Source: an uncultured Clostridia bacterium (GTDB taxonomy: Bacteria > Bacillota > Clostridia > Oscillospirales > Acutalibacteraceae). From it: a DNA stretch of 64,000 nucleotides. The notes under the pieces were generated by a model. The model searched no databases. It was given only the letters and a program-made list of their open reading frames with translations, and had not been told where the DNA came from. Made by a program: the position numbers and the translations under genes. Shown piece by piece: positions 14,782-24,361 of the stretch (its first letter is position 1; each line of letters opens with the position of its first letter). The stretch is from assembly GCA_944385105.1 (NCBI GenBank), contig CALWVR010000027.1, positions 32,249-96,248 of the forward strand. Reading direction: 5' to 3'.

Positions 14782-16455
14782 ATGTCAACATTATTATTTG
14801 AAGATTTAAATCTATCTAAAGAAATATTTAAGGCGATAAAGGACATGGGATTTGAAAATCCAAGTGAAATACAATATAAAGCTATACCACTGATAATGCA
14901 GGGAAGTGATATCGTGGGGAAATCCCAAACGGGAACAGGAAAGACTGTAGCATTTGGAGTTCCGAGCGTTGAAGTTATAGATTCAAAAATTAAAAAGGGA
15001 ATACAAGTACTGATTCTTTGTCCTACAAGAGAACTTGCAATGCAAGCATGTGCGGAGATTAAAAAAATTGCCAAGTTTAAAGAGGGAGTAAAGACAGCTG
15101 AGGTCTATGGTGGTGCATCTATAGAAAAACAAATTACAAAGCTTAAGACGGCTAATATAGTAGTGGGAACTCCAGGTAGAATTATGGACCACATGCGTAG
15201 AAAAACACTGAAACTACAAAATGTTAAAATGGTGGTACTCGATGAAGCAGATGAAATGCTAAGTATGGGATTTATAGATGACATAGAGGCGATTTTAACA
15301 GCTATAGAACCAGAACACCAAACCGTTTTATTCTCAGCAACTATGCCAAAGGAAATAATGGAGTTAACTAGAAAATTTCAAAAGTCCCCAAAACTTGTTG
15401 AAGTGGATAAGAAAAAGGTTACAGTTTCTAATATAGAACAAAGTTATTATAATGTCCCTATGGGAAGAAAAATGGACGCATTAAATCTTTTGTTAAGATA
15501 TTATAACCCTATTCGTTCAATGATATTTTGCAATACTAAACGAATGGTTGATGAAATTACAGAATATTTGACTAAACATAACTTTAGTGTACAAGGATTG
15601 CATGGAGATATGAAACAATCTCAGAGAACTAAGGTTATGGAAAGTTTTAAGAGTGGAAAGATAAAGATTTTAGTTGCTACGGATGTTGCTGCACGAGGAA
15701 TCGACGTAAATAATATTGATTATGTTATAAATTATGATATTCCTCAAAATACTGAATATTATGTGCATAGAATAGGAAGAACAGGTAGAGCCGGCAAATC
15801 AGGAGAGGCTATTACAATATGTAGTGGAAGACGTCAAACAGAAATTATGAAGAGGCTTGCAAAACTTGTTAAGTCTAATATATTAGCAAAAGAAATGCCT
15901 AGTGTGGATGTTATAGCAAAAAGAAGGTATGACATTGAACTTAACAAGATAAAAAACTCTTTGTGTGGGAATATAAGTGATAAATACAGAAATATGGTTT
16001 CAGATCTAAAGAAAGAAGGGGTTTCTTTAGAAGATGTTGTTGCTTCATTATTGCAAATGCAATTTGGTGTTCATGAGATAAGTGTAGCAGAAGTTAAGTC
16101 TATGCATAAGGAAAACAAAGGCAAAGGAAATAGTTATAAAAAGATTATAATTAATATTGGTAGAGAAAGTAGAGTAGCGCCTAATCATATAGTTAGTGCT
16201 ATTGCTGGGAGTACAAAACTTAAAGGAAAAGACATAGGAAAAATTGAAATATTTGACGACAAAACTGTTGTTGCTGTACCTAGTAAAACTATTGATACAA
16301 CTATATCTCAAATGAAGGGCTGCCGTATTTGTGGAATTCCTACGATAACAAAAGTTTATAAGGGAACGAATAGCTTTGATAAAAATTTACCTTCTAAGGA
16401 TAAAAGAAGTAAGAAATCTTTAGGAGTTAAAGTAAGAAGGCAGAGAAATAAGTAA
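14782..16455 (+). CDS. DEAD-box RNA helicase with DbpA-type RNA-binding domain
   Basis: 557-residue ATP-dependent RNA helicase of the DeaD/CshA/DbpA group, acting on ribosome assembly or structured mRNA. Helicase motifs in order: Q motif near residues 19-26, SQTGTGKT (motif I), PTRELA, GTPGR, VLDEADEML (motif II), FSATMP (III), then domain 2 with ATDVAARGID and HRIGRTGRAGKSG. Residues about 455-530 form the RRM-like DbpA C-terminal domain (KIIINIGRESRVAPNHIV), and a basic tail of Lys and Arg follows. DbpA proper binds 23S hairpin 92; whether this protein does is unknown. Confidence 0.92.
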   Translation: MSTLLFEDLNLSKEIFKAIKDMGFENPSEIQYKAIPLIMQGSDIVGKSQTGTGKTVAFGVPSVEVIDSKIKKGIQVLILCPTRELAMQACAEIKKIAKFKEGVKTAEVYGGASIEKQITKLKTANIVVGTPGRIMDHMRRKTLKLQNVKMVVLDEADEMLSMGFIDDIEAILTAIEPEHQTVLFSATMPKEIMELTRKFQKSPKLVEVDKKKVTVSNIEQSYYNVPMGRKMDALNLLLRYYNPIRSMIFCNTKRMVDEITEYLTKHNFSVQGLHGDMKQSQRTKVMESFKSGKIKILVATDVAARGIDVNNIDYVINYDIPQNTEYYVHRIGRTGRAGKSGEAITICSGRRQTEIMKRLAKLVKSNILAKEMPSVDVIAKRRYDIELNKIKNSLCGNISDKYRNMVSDLKKEGVSLEDVVASLLQMQFGVHEISVAEVKSMHKENKGKGNSYKKIIINIGRESRVAPNHIVSAIAGSTKLKGKDIGKIEIFDDKTVVAVPSKTIDTTISQMKGCRICGIPTITKVYKGTNSFDKNLPSKDKRSKKSLGVKVRRQRNK

Positions 16456-16564
16456 GATTTATACATTAATCTATTAAGTGATTGCTTATAAAAAGGGTAA
16501 AAAACTTATAGTTAATTATTGACTTTAGAAATGACATTTTAATTTTAGCATCGACTTTTTTTAA

Positions 16565-16593
16565 TTGATTTAATTAATATTCGGGTGTATAAT
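16565..16593 (+). promoter_or_regulatory. Promoter of the transketolase pair
   Basis: TTGATT 16565-16570, 17-bp spacer, TATAAT 16588-16593. AGGAGGAG precedes the ATG at 16643. Confidence 0.75.
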
Positions 16594-16642
16594 TATACGT
16601 GTTTTTGAATTTAGTTAAATTAGTGTTTATAGGAGGAGATCC

Positions 16643-17455
16643 ATGAATCTAGAGTTAAAATGTAGAAAAATAAGAAAGCTTATATTGGAAACTATAGGTA
16701 CACTAGGGGTAGGACATATAGGAGGTTCTTTATCTATGGTTGAGCTCTTAGTTGTGCTTTACGAAAAACACATGAGGGTAGATCCAAATAATCCTAATAT
16801 GGAAGGGCGAGATAGGCTTATAGTTTCAAAAGGTCATAGTGGTCCTGCGGTTTATGCTATATTAAGCGATAAAGGGTATTTTAGCAAGGATTGGCTCTAT
16901 ACGCTTAATAAACCTGGAACTAAATTACCAAGCCATTGTGATATGAACAGAACTCCTGGGATTGACATGACAACAGGCTCATTAGGCCAAGGGTTTTCAT
17001 GTGCGGTCGGGATAGCAAAAGCATCAAAAATAAAAGGTGATGGAGCTACAATATATACAGTTATTGGAGATGGAGAGACACAAGAAGGGCAAATTTGGGA
17101 AGCTGCAATGTTTGCCTCTCAACATAAGTTAGATAATCTTATTGCTTTTACAGATTATAATAAATTGCAGCTGGATGGTCGCATAGAAGATATTTGTGAT
17201 ATAGCGCCATTAGATGACAAATGGAGAGCATTTGGGTTTAATGTTATTGTTGTAAAAGATGGTCATAACTGTGATGAGATAGATGCGGCTATTTCTCTTG
17301 CAAAATTTTCAGATAAACCTTCAATGATTATACTGAATACAATTAAAGGTAAAGGGGTCTCTTTTGCAGAGAAAGCAGGAATAGAGAACCATAGCATGTC
17401 GGTTACTAAAGAGATGATGCAAGAAGGACTTCGTGAATTGGAGGGAAAAATGTAA
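16643..17455 (+). CDS. Transketolase, N-terminal subunit
   Basis: 270-residue thiamine-diphosphate-binding half of a split transketolase, which moves two-carbon units between sugar phosphates in the non-oxidative pentose phosphate pathway. Visible: KGHSGPAVYAIL, the TTGSLGQGFS stretch, and the ThDP/Mg motif GDGETQEGQIWEA near residues 140-152 with a later Asn (DYNKLQ). Its stop overlaps the next start by one base, so the two halves are translated together as a two-subunit enzyme. Related split proteins serve 1-deoxyxylulose-type reactions, but sequence and pairing favour transketolase. Confidence 0.92.
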   Translation: MNLELKCRKIRKLILETIGTLGVGHIGGSLSMVELLVVLYEKHMRVDPNNPNMEGRDRLIVSKGHSGPAVYAILSDKGYFSKDWLYTLNKPGTKLPSHCDMNRTPGIDMTTGSLGQGFSCAVGIAKASKIKGDGATIYTVIGDGETQEGQIWEAAMFASQHKLDNLIAFTDYNKLQLDGRIEDICDIAPLDDKWRAFGFNVIVVKDGHNCDEIDAAISLAKFSDKPSMIILNTIKGKGVSFAEKAGIENHSMSVTKEMMQEGLRELEGKM

Positions 17456-18384
17456 TGGAAATGAGGCAAGTTTTAGCTCAGGAATTAGATAGACTTATGG
17501 AAGAAAACGAAAATATAGTAGTTTTAGACTCAGACCTATCTAAACCGAATGGACTATTTAATTTAAAAGATAAATATAAAGATAGAGCGCTTGACTTAGG
17601 AATAGCAGAGCAAAACATGGCGTGTGTGGCAGCTGGCATGAGTAGCTATGGAATGATACCATTCATTTCAACTTTTACTCCATTTGCAACAAGACGAATA
17701 TGTGATCAAATTGCGATATCTTGTACATATGCGAAGCAAAATGTGAAGATAATTGGAACAGACCCTGGAATAAGTGCTGAATTTAATGGCGGGACGCATA
17801 TGAGTATGGAGGACATAGGGGTCCTAAGGAGTATACCGGAGATAGTAATATTTGAGCCTGTAGATAATGTACAATTGAGGAAAGCCTTACCTAAGATAGT
17901 TGACTATAAGGGTGTAGTTTATATAAGAACGTTTAGAAAAGAAACACCAGATATATTTGATAAGGATTATGAATTTGATTTATTTAAAGCATCAAAGATA
18001 AAACCGGGAAAAGATATATCAATATTTTGTTCAGGTATAATGGTCAATGAAGTACTTATAGCAAATGAAACGCTAAAGGCAGAAGGAATAGATGCCGAGA
18101 TTATTAATGTTCATACTATAAAACCTATAGATAAAGAAGCGGTTATAGAATCGGCTAAAAAAACAGGAGCGGTACTTACTGTTGAGAATCACAATCTTAT
18201 TGGAGGCTTAAAATCTGCAGTTAGTGAAGTTTTGATTGAAGAATATCCGGTGCCACTCAGAGCTATAGGTGTAGATGATAAATTTGGTCAGGTTGGAAGA
18301 CTGCCATATTTAAAAGAGACTTATAACATGAGAGCAGAAGACATAATAAGGCTTGCCAAAGAAGTTATTAGCTTAAAGAAATAA
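17455..18384 (+). CDS. Transketolase, C-terminal subunit
   Basis: 309 residues covering the pyrimidine-binding and C-terminal domains of transketolase. The pyrimidine domain has DLGIAEQNM with the catalytic Glu that activates thiamine diphosphate near residue 48, and GTDPGISAEFNGGTH near 102. The C-terminal transketolase domain starts around residue 185. ATG 17455 overlaps the stop of the first subunit by one base. Not fused to it, as is common in clostridia. Confidence 0.92.
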   Translation: MEMRQVLAQELDRLMEENENIVVLDSDLSKPNGLFNLKDKYKDRALDLGIAEQNMACVAAGMSSYGMIPFISTFTPFATRRICDQIAISCTYAKQNVKIIGTDPGISAEFNGGTHMSMEDIGVLRSIPEIVIFEPVDNVQLRKALPKIVDYKGVVYIRTFRKETPDIFDKDYEFDLFKASKIKPGKDISIFCSGIMVNEVLIANETLKAEGIDAEIINVHTIKPIDKEAVIESAKKTGAVLTVENHNLIGGLKSAVSEVLIEEYPVPLRAIGVDDKFGQVGRLPYLKETYNMRAEDIIRLAKEVISLKK

Positions 18385-18441
18385 ATTTTTATGTATGATA
18401 TTGTATACTTCGAGAAAAATAGTTATAGGAGGTACAATATT

Positions 18442-19194
18442 ATGGGGAAAAAGGATAATAACTTTAAATGTGGAGACTCTGAGTCTCAAAATATAGGTAA
18501 AGCTAAGCCTGGAAGTAAGATACAAACTGATCAAATTAATGAAACAGGTGCGGTTGTTGTTACTAATGGGAAGAATACTATATATTGCCTTACAATAATA
18601 GGGGAAATAGAAGGGCATAGTTTATTAGATCCTAAAAGTAAGAGTACTAAATATGAACATGTAATACCTCAGTTAGTAGCTATTGAGGAAAGTCCTGAGA
18701 TTGATGGATTGCTAATTCTATTAAATACTGTAGGAGGAGATATTGAGGCGGGTCTTGCTTTGGCTGAACTTGTCGCAGGAATGAAGAAACCTACTGTATC
18801 GGTTGTCATTGGAGGGGGACACTCTATAGGGGTTCCGCTAGCTGTTTCGGCTAAAAAGTCATTTATAGTTAAATCAGCTTCCATGACAGTTCACCCTGTT
18901 AGGATGACAGGACTCATGTTAGGGGTACCTCAGACATTTGAATATTTTAAAAGAATGCAAGATAGAATTACGACATTTGTATCGGACAATTCAAATATTT
19001 CTCCAAATAGATTTAGAGAGCTTGTGATGAATACAGGGGAACTAGCAATGGACATAGGGACAGTTTTAGATGGAGAAGATGCAGTGGAAGAAGGACTAAT
19101 TGATGAGATGGGAACATTATCAGATGCCCTTTCAAGTTTGTATCAGATGATAGAGGAGTCTAAGAATTCGCATAATACACAGGATAAAAAGTAG
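18442..19194 (+). CDS. tepA: ClpP-fold serine peptidase, TepA-like
   Basis: 250-residue cytoplasmic ClpP-family (S14) protein of the TepA/YmfB type. The nucleophile Ser sits in GGGHSIG and the likely His in MTVHPVRM; the fold segment NTVGGDIEAGLALAELVAG is clear. It lacks the regular ClpP N-terminus and begins with a disordered, polar 40-residue stretch. AGGAGGT precedes ATG 18442, so the in-frame upstream starts are rejected. It lies just before spoIIIE/ftsK, the same pairing as in Bacillus, where TepA has been linked to degradation of short acid-soluble spore proteins. A terminator overlaps the stop codon. Confidence 0.88.
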   Translation: MGKKDNNFKCGDSESQNIGKAKPGSKIQTDQINETGAVVVTNGKNTIYCLTIIGEIEGHSLLDPKSKSTKYEHVIPQLVAIEESPEIDGLLILLNTVGGDIEAGLALAELVAGMKKPTVSVVIGGGHSIGVPLAVSAKKSFIVKSASMTVHPVRMTGLMLGVPQTFEYFKRMQDRITTFVSDNSNISPNRFRELVMNTGELAMDIGTVLDGEDAVEEGLIDEMGTLSDALSSLYQMIEESKNSHNTQDKK

Positions 19195-19214
19195 GGTTAC
19201 AATCCCTACTTTTT
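19186..19214 (+). terminator. Terminator overlapping the tepA stop codon
   Basis: Arms AAAAAGTAGGG (19186-19196) and CCCTACTTTTT (19204-19214); TAG 19192-19194 is in the stem. It may attenuate rather than end transcription into spoIIIE. Confidence 0.75.
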
Positions 19215-19244
19215 ATATATATTTCAATTTTGAGGTGTTAAAAT

Positions 19245-21605
19245 ATGGGAAGAAAGAGGACGAGTACGAATAAAAAAAATAATATAAATAATAGATTTCA
19301 TGGATTTATTAATAGTGTTAAAACAAATAATCAGGTAATATCTATTTTGATATTTGGCCTTTCAATGTTTTTATTTTGTGTTGTATTAATAAAGGGAGAA
19401 AACATTTGGACATTACTACATAACTTTACATTAGGTCTTTTTGGTTGGGCTTCAATATTATGGCCTGCGCTTTTTATGTATATAGCAATTGTAACTGCTT
19501 TAGACAATAGTAAAGATGGTGCGGGTTTGAAAATTTTATTTTCTTCAGTAGCAATATTTATATTCTGCACTGCTGTATATATTTTCTCATATGGAAATAT
19601 TAATCAAAATCAAGGATACATAAAAAAGTTAATAGAACTATATCATAACGGTGTAAATTCTAAGGGAGCAGGACTATTTAGTGGCATATTAGGAATACCA
19701 TTCATTGCATTATTTGGAGATGCTGGAGCTAAAATTATTATATCTTTACTGGTGTTTATTTCAATAATGCTTCTAACAGGACTTACGCTAATTCAGCTTT
19801 TTAATGCAATCAAATTACCATTTGCATTTCTAATTAGAAAAATAAAAGAGAAAAAAGGAGATAGAAAAAATAAGAAAAATCAAAATGAAAAAGACCTCCC
19901 TCGAGATGAATTGGGACTGCCTATTCATCCAGTTAAGTCCCCTTTACCAAGTGAACAGGGAAATAAAAAAAGAATTAAAGCAAAGGCAAAAGATAACTAT
20001 AATGACTGTTACGATGGTTCAGCAGAATTAGCTGCAAGAGCTTTTCTTGAGAAAGACAAAAGGGAGTCAAAAAAAGAAAAGTTTTGTGAAGAAGAAGTAA
20101 AAATGCAACCGGACCGTTCTGAAAATAGTACATATAATTATCCAAAAGCAGAAATATTAGATGAATCTAGTGTACAAAATAGAAAGGACATAGCAAACGA
20201 ATTACAAACAAATGGACAAATGCTGGTAGATACCTTAAAAAGTTTTTCAGTTCAGACTAAAATTGTAGATATTAGCCGCGGCCCTGCTGTAACTAGATAT
20301 GAATTGCAACCAGCTGCAGGCGTAAAGATAAGTAAAATTACAAATCTAGCTGATGATATAGCATTAAATTTAGCAGCATCGGGAGTTAGAATAGAAGCTC
20401 CAATACCTGGAAAATCGGCTGTAGGAATTGAAATTCCAAATAAAATAATAAGTATTGTAAAAATGAGGGAACTTATAAATTCTCCTGAGTTTAGAAGCTC
20501 TACAAGTAAGCTTACAGTTATTTTGGGAAAAGATATAGCAGGTAATGTAACTATTGCAGATTTAGCAAAAATGCCTCATCTTTTAATAGCTGGATCCACA
20601 GGCTCCGGAAAGTCTGTTTGTATAAATTCTTTTATAATAAGTCTACTTTACAAAGCTACGCCTGATGAGGTAAGATTACTAATGATAGATCCCAAAGTTG
20701 TAGAACTTGGTATATATAATGGTATACCGCATTTATTAGTTCCAGTTGTAACTGATCCTAAAAAAGCCGCTGGAGCACTGAATTGGGCAGTAACGGAAAT
20801 GTTAAAGAGATATAATATATTTGCTCAAAATAATGTGAGAGATCTTACATCATATAATAATATGGTGAAAAAGAAATTAAAGGAAGGAAAGTTTAATAAA
20901 GACGAAGAAAAACCAGAACCAATGCCGCAAATAGTAATAATAATAGATGAACTTGCAGACCTTATGATGGCGGCACCAAATGAGGTTGAAGATGCAATAT
21001 GTAGACTTGCCCAGATGGCAAGGGCGGCAGGTATGCATTTGGTAATAGCTACACAAAGGCCTTCTGTAGATGTAATAACAGGAATAATTAAAGCTAATAT
21101 ACCTAGTAGGATAGCACTTGCAGTTTCCTCACAAATAGATTCAAGGACTATTTTAGACTCAAGTGGAGCAGAAAAATTACTTGGAAGAGGAGATATGCTG
21201 TTTTCTCCAGTTGGTTCTGCAAAGCCGATAAGAGTTCAAGGGTGTTATGTTACTGATAGGGAAATAGAAGCTGTGATTGATTTTATAAAAAATACTGGTG
21301 AAATGGAATATGACCAAAAGGTTATTGAAGAGATAGAAAAAAATGCAATTAGCGAACCGACGAATGATAAAAGGACAAAAAGTGAATGTGATGATCCAAT
21401 GCTGTCTGAGGCTATAAAGTGTGTTATAGATGCAGGACAAGCTTCTACATCTATGCTGCAAAGAAGGCTTAGATTGGGCTATGCAAGAGCAGGAAGACTC
21501 ATAGATGAAATGGAGAAAATGGGTGTAATTGGAGCCAGTGATGGTTCTAAACCTCGACAAGTCTTAATAACGCATCAACAGTTTATAAACTCAGATATAA
21601 AATAG
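19245..21605 (+). CDS. FtsK/SpoIIIE DNA translocase
   Basis: 786-residue membrane-anchored DNA pump that clears the chromosome from the division or sporulation septum. The first 200 residues hold four transmembrane segments, followed by a charged linker (about 205-310), the alpha/beta motor with Walker A AGSTGSGKSVCINS near residue 450 and Walker B IVIIIDELADL near 568, and a C-terminal gamma winged helix (ASTSMLQRRLRLGYARAGRLID) that reads KOPS/SRS orienting sites. Because tepA and sporulation genes are near, SpoIIIE function is probable, but FtsK and SpoIIIE cannot be told apart by sequence. Two downstream genes follow closely. Confidence 0.93.
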   Translation: MGRKRTSTNKKNNINNRFHGFINSVKTNNQVISILIFGLSMFLFCVVLIKGENIWTLLHNFTLGLFGWASILWPALFMYIAIVTALDNSKDGAGLKILFSSVAIFIFCTAVYIFSYGNINQNQGYIKKLIELYHNGVNSKGAGLFSGILGIPFIALFGDAGAKIIISLLVFISIMLLTGLTLIQLFNAIKLPFAFLIRKIKEKKGDRKNKKNQNEKDLPRDELGLPIHPVKSPLPSEQGNKKRIKAKAKDNYNDCYDGSAELAARAFLEKDKRESKKEKFCEEEVKMQPDRSENSTYNYPKAEILDESSVQNRKDIANELQTNGQMLVDTLKSFSVQTKIVDISRGPAVTRYELQPAAGVKISKITNLADDIALNLAASGVRIEAPIPGKSAVGIEIPNKIISIVKMRELINSPEFRSSTSKLTVILGKDIAGNVTIADLAKMPHLLIAGSTGSGKSVCINSFIISLLYKATPDEVRLLMIDPKVVELGIYNGIPHLLVPVVTDPKKAAGALNWAVTEMLKRYNIFAQNNVRDLTSYNNMVKKKLKEGKFNKDEEKPEPMPQIVIIIDELADLMMAAPNEVEDAICRLAQMARAAGMHLVIATQRPSVDVITGIIKANIPSRIALAVSSQIDSRTILDSSGAEKLLGRGDMLFSPVGSAKPIRVQGCYVTDREIEAVIDFIKNTGEMEYDQKVIEEIEKNAISEPTNDKRTKSECDDPMLSEAIKCVIDAGQASTSMLQRRLRLGYARAGRLIDEMEKMGVIGASDGSKPRQVLITHQQFINSDIK

Positions 21606-21626
21606 TAGAAAAAAGGAGCCAACTTT

Positions 21627-22574
21627 ATGAATAGCCTTGAAGGTATTAAATTTAAAAAGAAACATATAATTTCAGGAATTGGAATAATAGCTTTTATAGT
21701 AATTTCATTTATACTTACTTGTGGAGACGCTTTTGGCCTTTTTAGTTTTAGAGATGTATTTAATGCGTGTGGACTAAAAGAATTCTCTTATAACGCAGAA
21801 GACTATCCAATGTCTGTGCATGTCTTAGATGTTGGAAAAGCGGATAGTATTTTTATTACTTGTGAGGGAAAGAATGTCCTTATAGATGCTGGTGAACATA
21901 ATATTTATAATTATGTAAATGAATACTTACGCAAAATGGGAGTGAAGACCATAGACTTTCTAATGCTTTCACATCAACATAGTGATCACGCCGGAGGCAT
22001 GAGTGCTATAGTTGAGGAGTTTAATATTAACAAATTTATGATGCCAAAGTTAAGAGATGATATGATACCAACATTTAGATCCTATGAAAAATTACTTATG
22101 GCGCTTGAAAGGAAGAGAATATCAGTAAGTGAACCTGTTCCGGGAACGAGTTTTAATGTAGGAAAGATGAGCATTGAAATTTTTGCACCAAATAATCAAT
22201 ATAGTGATATGAATGATAATTCAATAGTTACTAAGGTTACATATAAAAATAAAAGTTTTCTTTTCACAGGTGATGCTGGAAGACATTCTGAAAATGATAT
22301 GATAGCAAAGGGTTTTAACCTTAAATCTGATGTTTTAAAGGTAGGTCATCACGGAAGTAGGACTTCGACTACACAACAGTTTTTGAATTCGGTTGCACCT
22401 AAGTATGCTGTCATTTCTGTAGGAGCAGACAGAAACAATTTGCCTAAAAAAGAGACTGTTGATAGGCTAAAGAGAAATAATATAAATTTATATAGAACGG
22501 ACCTTGATGGCACAGTAATTTTTCTAACAGATGGTGACAAAATGGAAGTTATAACAGAGAAGGAGGGAAAGTAA
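21627..22574 (+). CDS. Extracytoplasmic metallo-beta-lactamase-fold protein, ComEC C-domain-like
   Basis: 315 residues. One N-terminal transmembrane helix (about residues 14-34), then a metallo-beta-lactamase fold facing outward, like the soluble C-terminal domain of ComEC without its membrane channel. The metal site SHQHSDHAGGM is near residue 115, with a later Asp (FTGDAG) and VGHHGSRTST. Such proteins are likely nucleases or phosphodiesterases; the substrate is unproven. It overlaps the DUF3006 gene by one base, a pairing common in clostridia. Confidence 0.87.
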   Translation: MNSLEGIKFKKKHIISGIGIIAFIVISFILTCGDAFGLFSFRDVFNACGLKEFSYNAEDYPMSVHVLDVGKADSIFITCEGKNVLIDAGEHNIYNYVNEYLRKMGVKTIDFLMLSHQHSDHAGGMSAIVEEFNINKFMMPKLRDDMIPTFRSYEKLLMALERKRISVSEPVPGTSFNVGKMSIEIFAPNNQYSDMNDNSIVTKVTYKNKSFLFTGDAGRHSENDMIAKGFNLKSDVLKVGHHGSRTSTTQQFLNSVAPKYAVISVGADRNNLPKKETVDRLKRNNINLYRTDLDGTVIFLTDGDKMEVITEKEGK

Positions 22575-22798
22575 TGAAATTATCTATCGATAGGTTTGAA
22601 GGTGCATATGTTATATGCCAAGATGACAATGAAAAACTGTATGCTATAGAAAAAAAAGAAATTCCTGATGAAGCTATTCCAGGAGATATATTATCTATAG
22701 ATGAAAATACAGGCGAACTTAAGGTGGACAAAAAGGAAACTAAAATAAGAAAAGAAAAAATAAAATCACTTCAAGATAAACTTTTTAGGAAAATTTAG
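22574..22798 (+). CDS. DUF3006 family protein
   Basis: 74-residue small protein of the DUF3006 type: beta-rich N-terminus (LSIDRFEGAYVICQDDN) then a charged helical tail. ATG 22574 overlaps the upstream stop by one base. DUF3006 genes regularly follow ComEC-like metallo-beta-lactamase genes, suggesting a joint role, but no function is established. Confidence 0.82.
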   Translation: MKLSIDRFEGAYVICQDDNEKLYAIEKKEIPDEAIPGDILSIDENTGELKVDKKETKIRKEKIKSLQDKLFRKI

Positions 22799-22836
22799 AA
22801 ATTTTGTGGTATAATATGTATAAAAGAGGTGGTTAA

Positions 22837-23424
22837 ATGAGTTATAAAGAAGAATTTATAGAAATATATAATACTCATATTAAAAGACATGGATCTAAAG
22901 AGCTTTTAAATTGGCTTTTGACGACAGATTTTTTTACAGCACCTGCAAGTACAAAGTATCACTGTGCATGTGAAGGCGGTTTGGTGCAACATAGCGTGAC
23001 TGTTTATCACACTTTAAGAGATTATCATTTTAATGAAACTGAAGACAATGAAGAAAGCTTTGCAATTTGTGCGTTGCTCCATGATTTGTGTAAAGCTGAA
23101 TTTTATAAAGTTTCAACCAGGAATGTAAAGAATGAAGTTACAGGCTCATGGGAAAAGCAACCCTTTTATATGGTAGAAGATAGTTTCCCTTTTGGACATG
23201 GAGAGAAATCCGTATTTTTAATAGAAAGATTTATGCGTCTTAAGCCTTCGGAGGCTATGGCAATAAGATGGCACATGGGTGGATTTGATAATGCAGCTAA
23301 GGGTGGAGATTTTTCTATAAGCTTGGCGTATGAAAAGTATCCGCTGGCAGTGAAATTACATATATCAGATTTTGAGTCTACATATATAAAAGAAAAACAT
23401 ACTTCAGCTGTTAATAAGAAATAA
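22837..23424 (+). CDS. HD-domain hydrolase
   Basis: 195-residue soluble protein with an HD metal-dependent phosphohydrolase core: His in GGLVQHSVTVYHT near residue 52, the HD pair in ALLHDLCKAEFYK near 87, and later His residues (GHGEKSVFL, RWHMGGFD). HD proteins remove phosphates from nucleotides or nucleic acids. The substrate is unknown. AGAGGTGG precedes the ATG, and a weak TATAAT lies just upstream. Confidence 0.8.
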   Translation: MSYKEEFIEIYNTHIKRHGSKELLNWLLTTDFFTAPASTKYHCACEGGLVQHSVTVYHTLRDYHFNETEDNEESFAICALLHDLCKAEFYKVSTRNVKNEVTGSWEKQPFYMVEDSFPFGHGEKSVFLIERFMRLKPSEAMAIRWHMGGFDNAAKGGDFSISLAYEKYPLAVKLHISDFESTYIKEKHTSAVNKK

Positions 23425-23441
23425 TTATTTATGCATTTTTA

Positions 23442-23470
23442 TTGACAAAAGATATATAAAATTATATAAT
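23442..23470 (+). promoter_or_regulatory. Promoter of rpmF
   Basis: TTGACA 23442-23447, 17-bp spacer, TATAAT 23465-23470: consensus sigma-A, fitting a ribosomal protein gene. Confidence 0.85.
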
Positions 23471-23561
23471 TATTTAATGTAGTATCGAAGACGCATCTTA
23501 TAAAGTTATTATTGTTTTTGATATATTTATTGTTGATTTATTAGTCAAGGAGGTTAGAAAA

Positions 23562-23744
23562 ATGGCAGTACCAAAGAGGAAAGTTTCTAAGGCTAGAAGA
23601 GATAAAAGGCGTTCGAGTGTTTGGAAGCTTGAGGCTCCTGCAATTATAAGATGTCCTCAATGCAACGAATTTAAACTACCTCATAGAGTTTGTAAGGCTT
23701 GTGGATATTATAATGGCAGAGAAGTTATAAAAAAAGAGGCCTAG
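23562..23744 (+). CDS. rpmF: Ribosomal protein bL32
   Basis: 60-residue large-subunit protein. Basic N-terminus AVPKRKVSKARRDKRRSS and a zinc ribbon CPQCN...CKACGYY, so it is the zinc-binding (C+) form. AAGGAGGT precedes the ATG. The usual upstream DUF177 gene and downstream plsX/acpP are missing; the gene stands alone with its own promoter and terminator. Confidence 0.95.
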   Translation: MAVPKRKVSKARRDKRRSSVWKLEAPAIIRCPQCNEFKLPHRVCKACGYYNGREVIKKEA

Positions 23745-23795
23745 TTTTAGGCCCTCTTTTATTTTTAGAGAGGGTTTAATCCTTCTCTATTTTTG
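23731..23795 (+). terminator. Tandem terminators after rpmF
   Basis: A first hairpin AAAAGAGG...CCTCTTTT spans the rpmF stop codon (23732-23760). A second (AGAGAGGG/CCTTCTCT, 23766-23787) has a trailing T-run. Confidence 0.75.
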
Positions 23796-24361
23796 TTTAA
23801 TAAATTAAGAACTTAGCTTATACGGTAAGAAATGGTATAAGGACTGTATTAATAAGAGTGTAAAGATGAAATACTTTTGTTGTATACAAAGGGTAAAAAA
23901 TGAAATAAATTGATATCCAGGTATAATAAGCACTTTTGATGGATTATAGGGGGAAAAACGGAAGAGTAAAAAGACTATATTTATGCAATAAAAAGAAAGA
24001 TGTTGGGGATTTTTCTCTTATTAAATTTTGAATAAGTCTGATAAGTACTTAAATGAACTATGCTCTTAATGATTGGAGAAGGGCTTGTAGGGATATGTCA
24101 AGGTTTTATTATTGTATATATTAGAAGTAAATTTGTAAATTTAAAAAATATTATAAGAGAAAAGAAAGGAACATTGAAGCCTTTAAAATAGTTCTTGCGT
24201 AATGAGATAGAGCATACAAATGAAATAGTTTACTAAGTGGTATTAAAGATTACCTTAAAGAGATAATAAATGAAAGATGTTCTATGAAGATTACTTTATA
24301 TAGATATTGCAAGGAAACTTTATAAAAAGGATTTTAAATTATAGAAGGATGGAGTGATAGA
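23796..24361. other. Intergenic stretch with small frames and decayed coding sequence
   Basis: No intact gene. Two protein-like segments on plus: 24060-24191, a 43-codon ATG frame with a hydrophobic start (MIGEGLVGICQGFIIVYIR) but no ribosome site, and 24224-24325, 33 codons without a start (DYLKEIINERCSMKITLYR) ending in TAA. They look like remains of one or two genes. The rest is AT-rich filler; no RNA or repeat is seen. Confidence 0.35.
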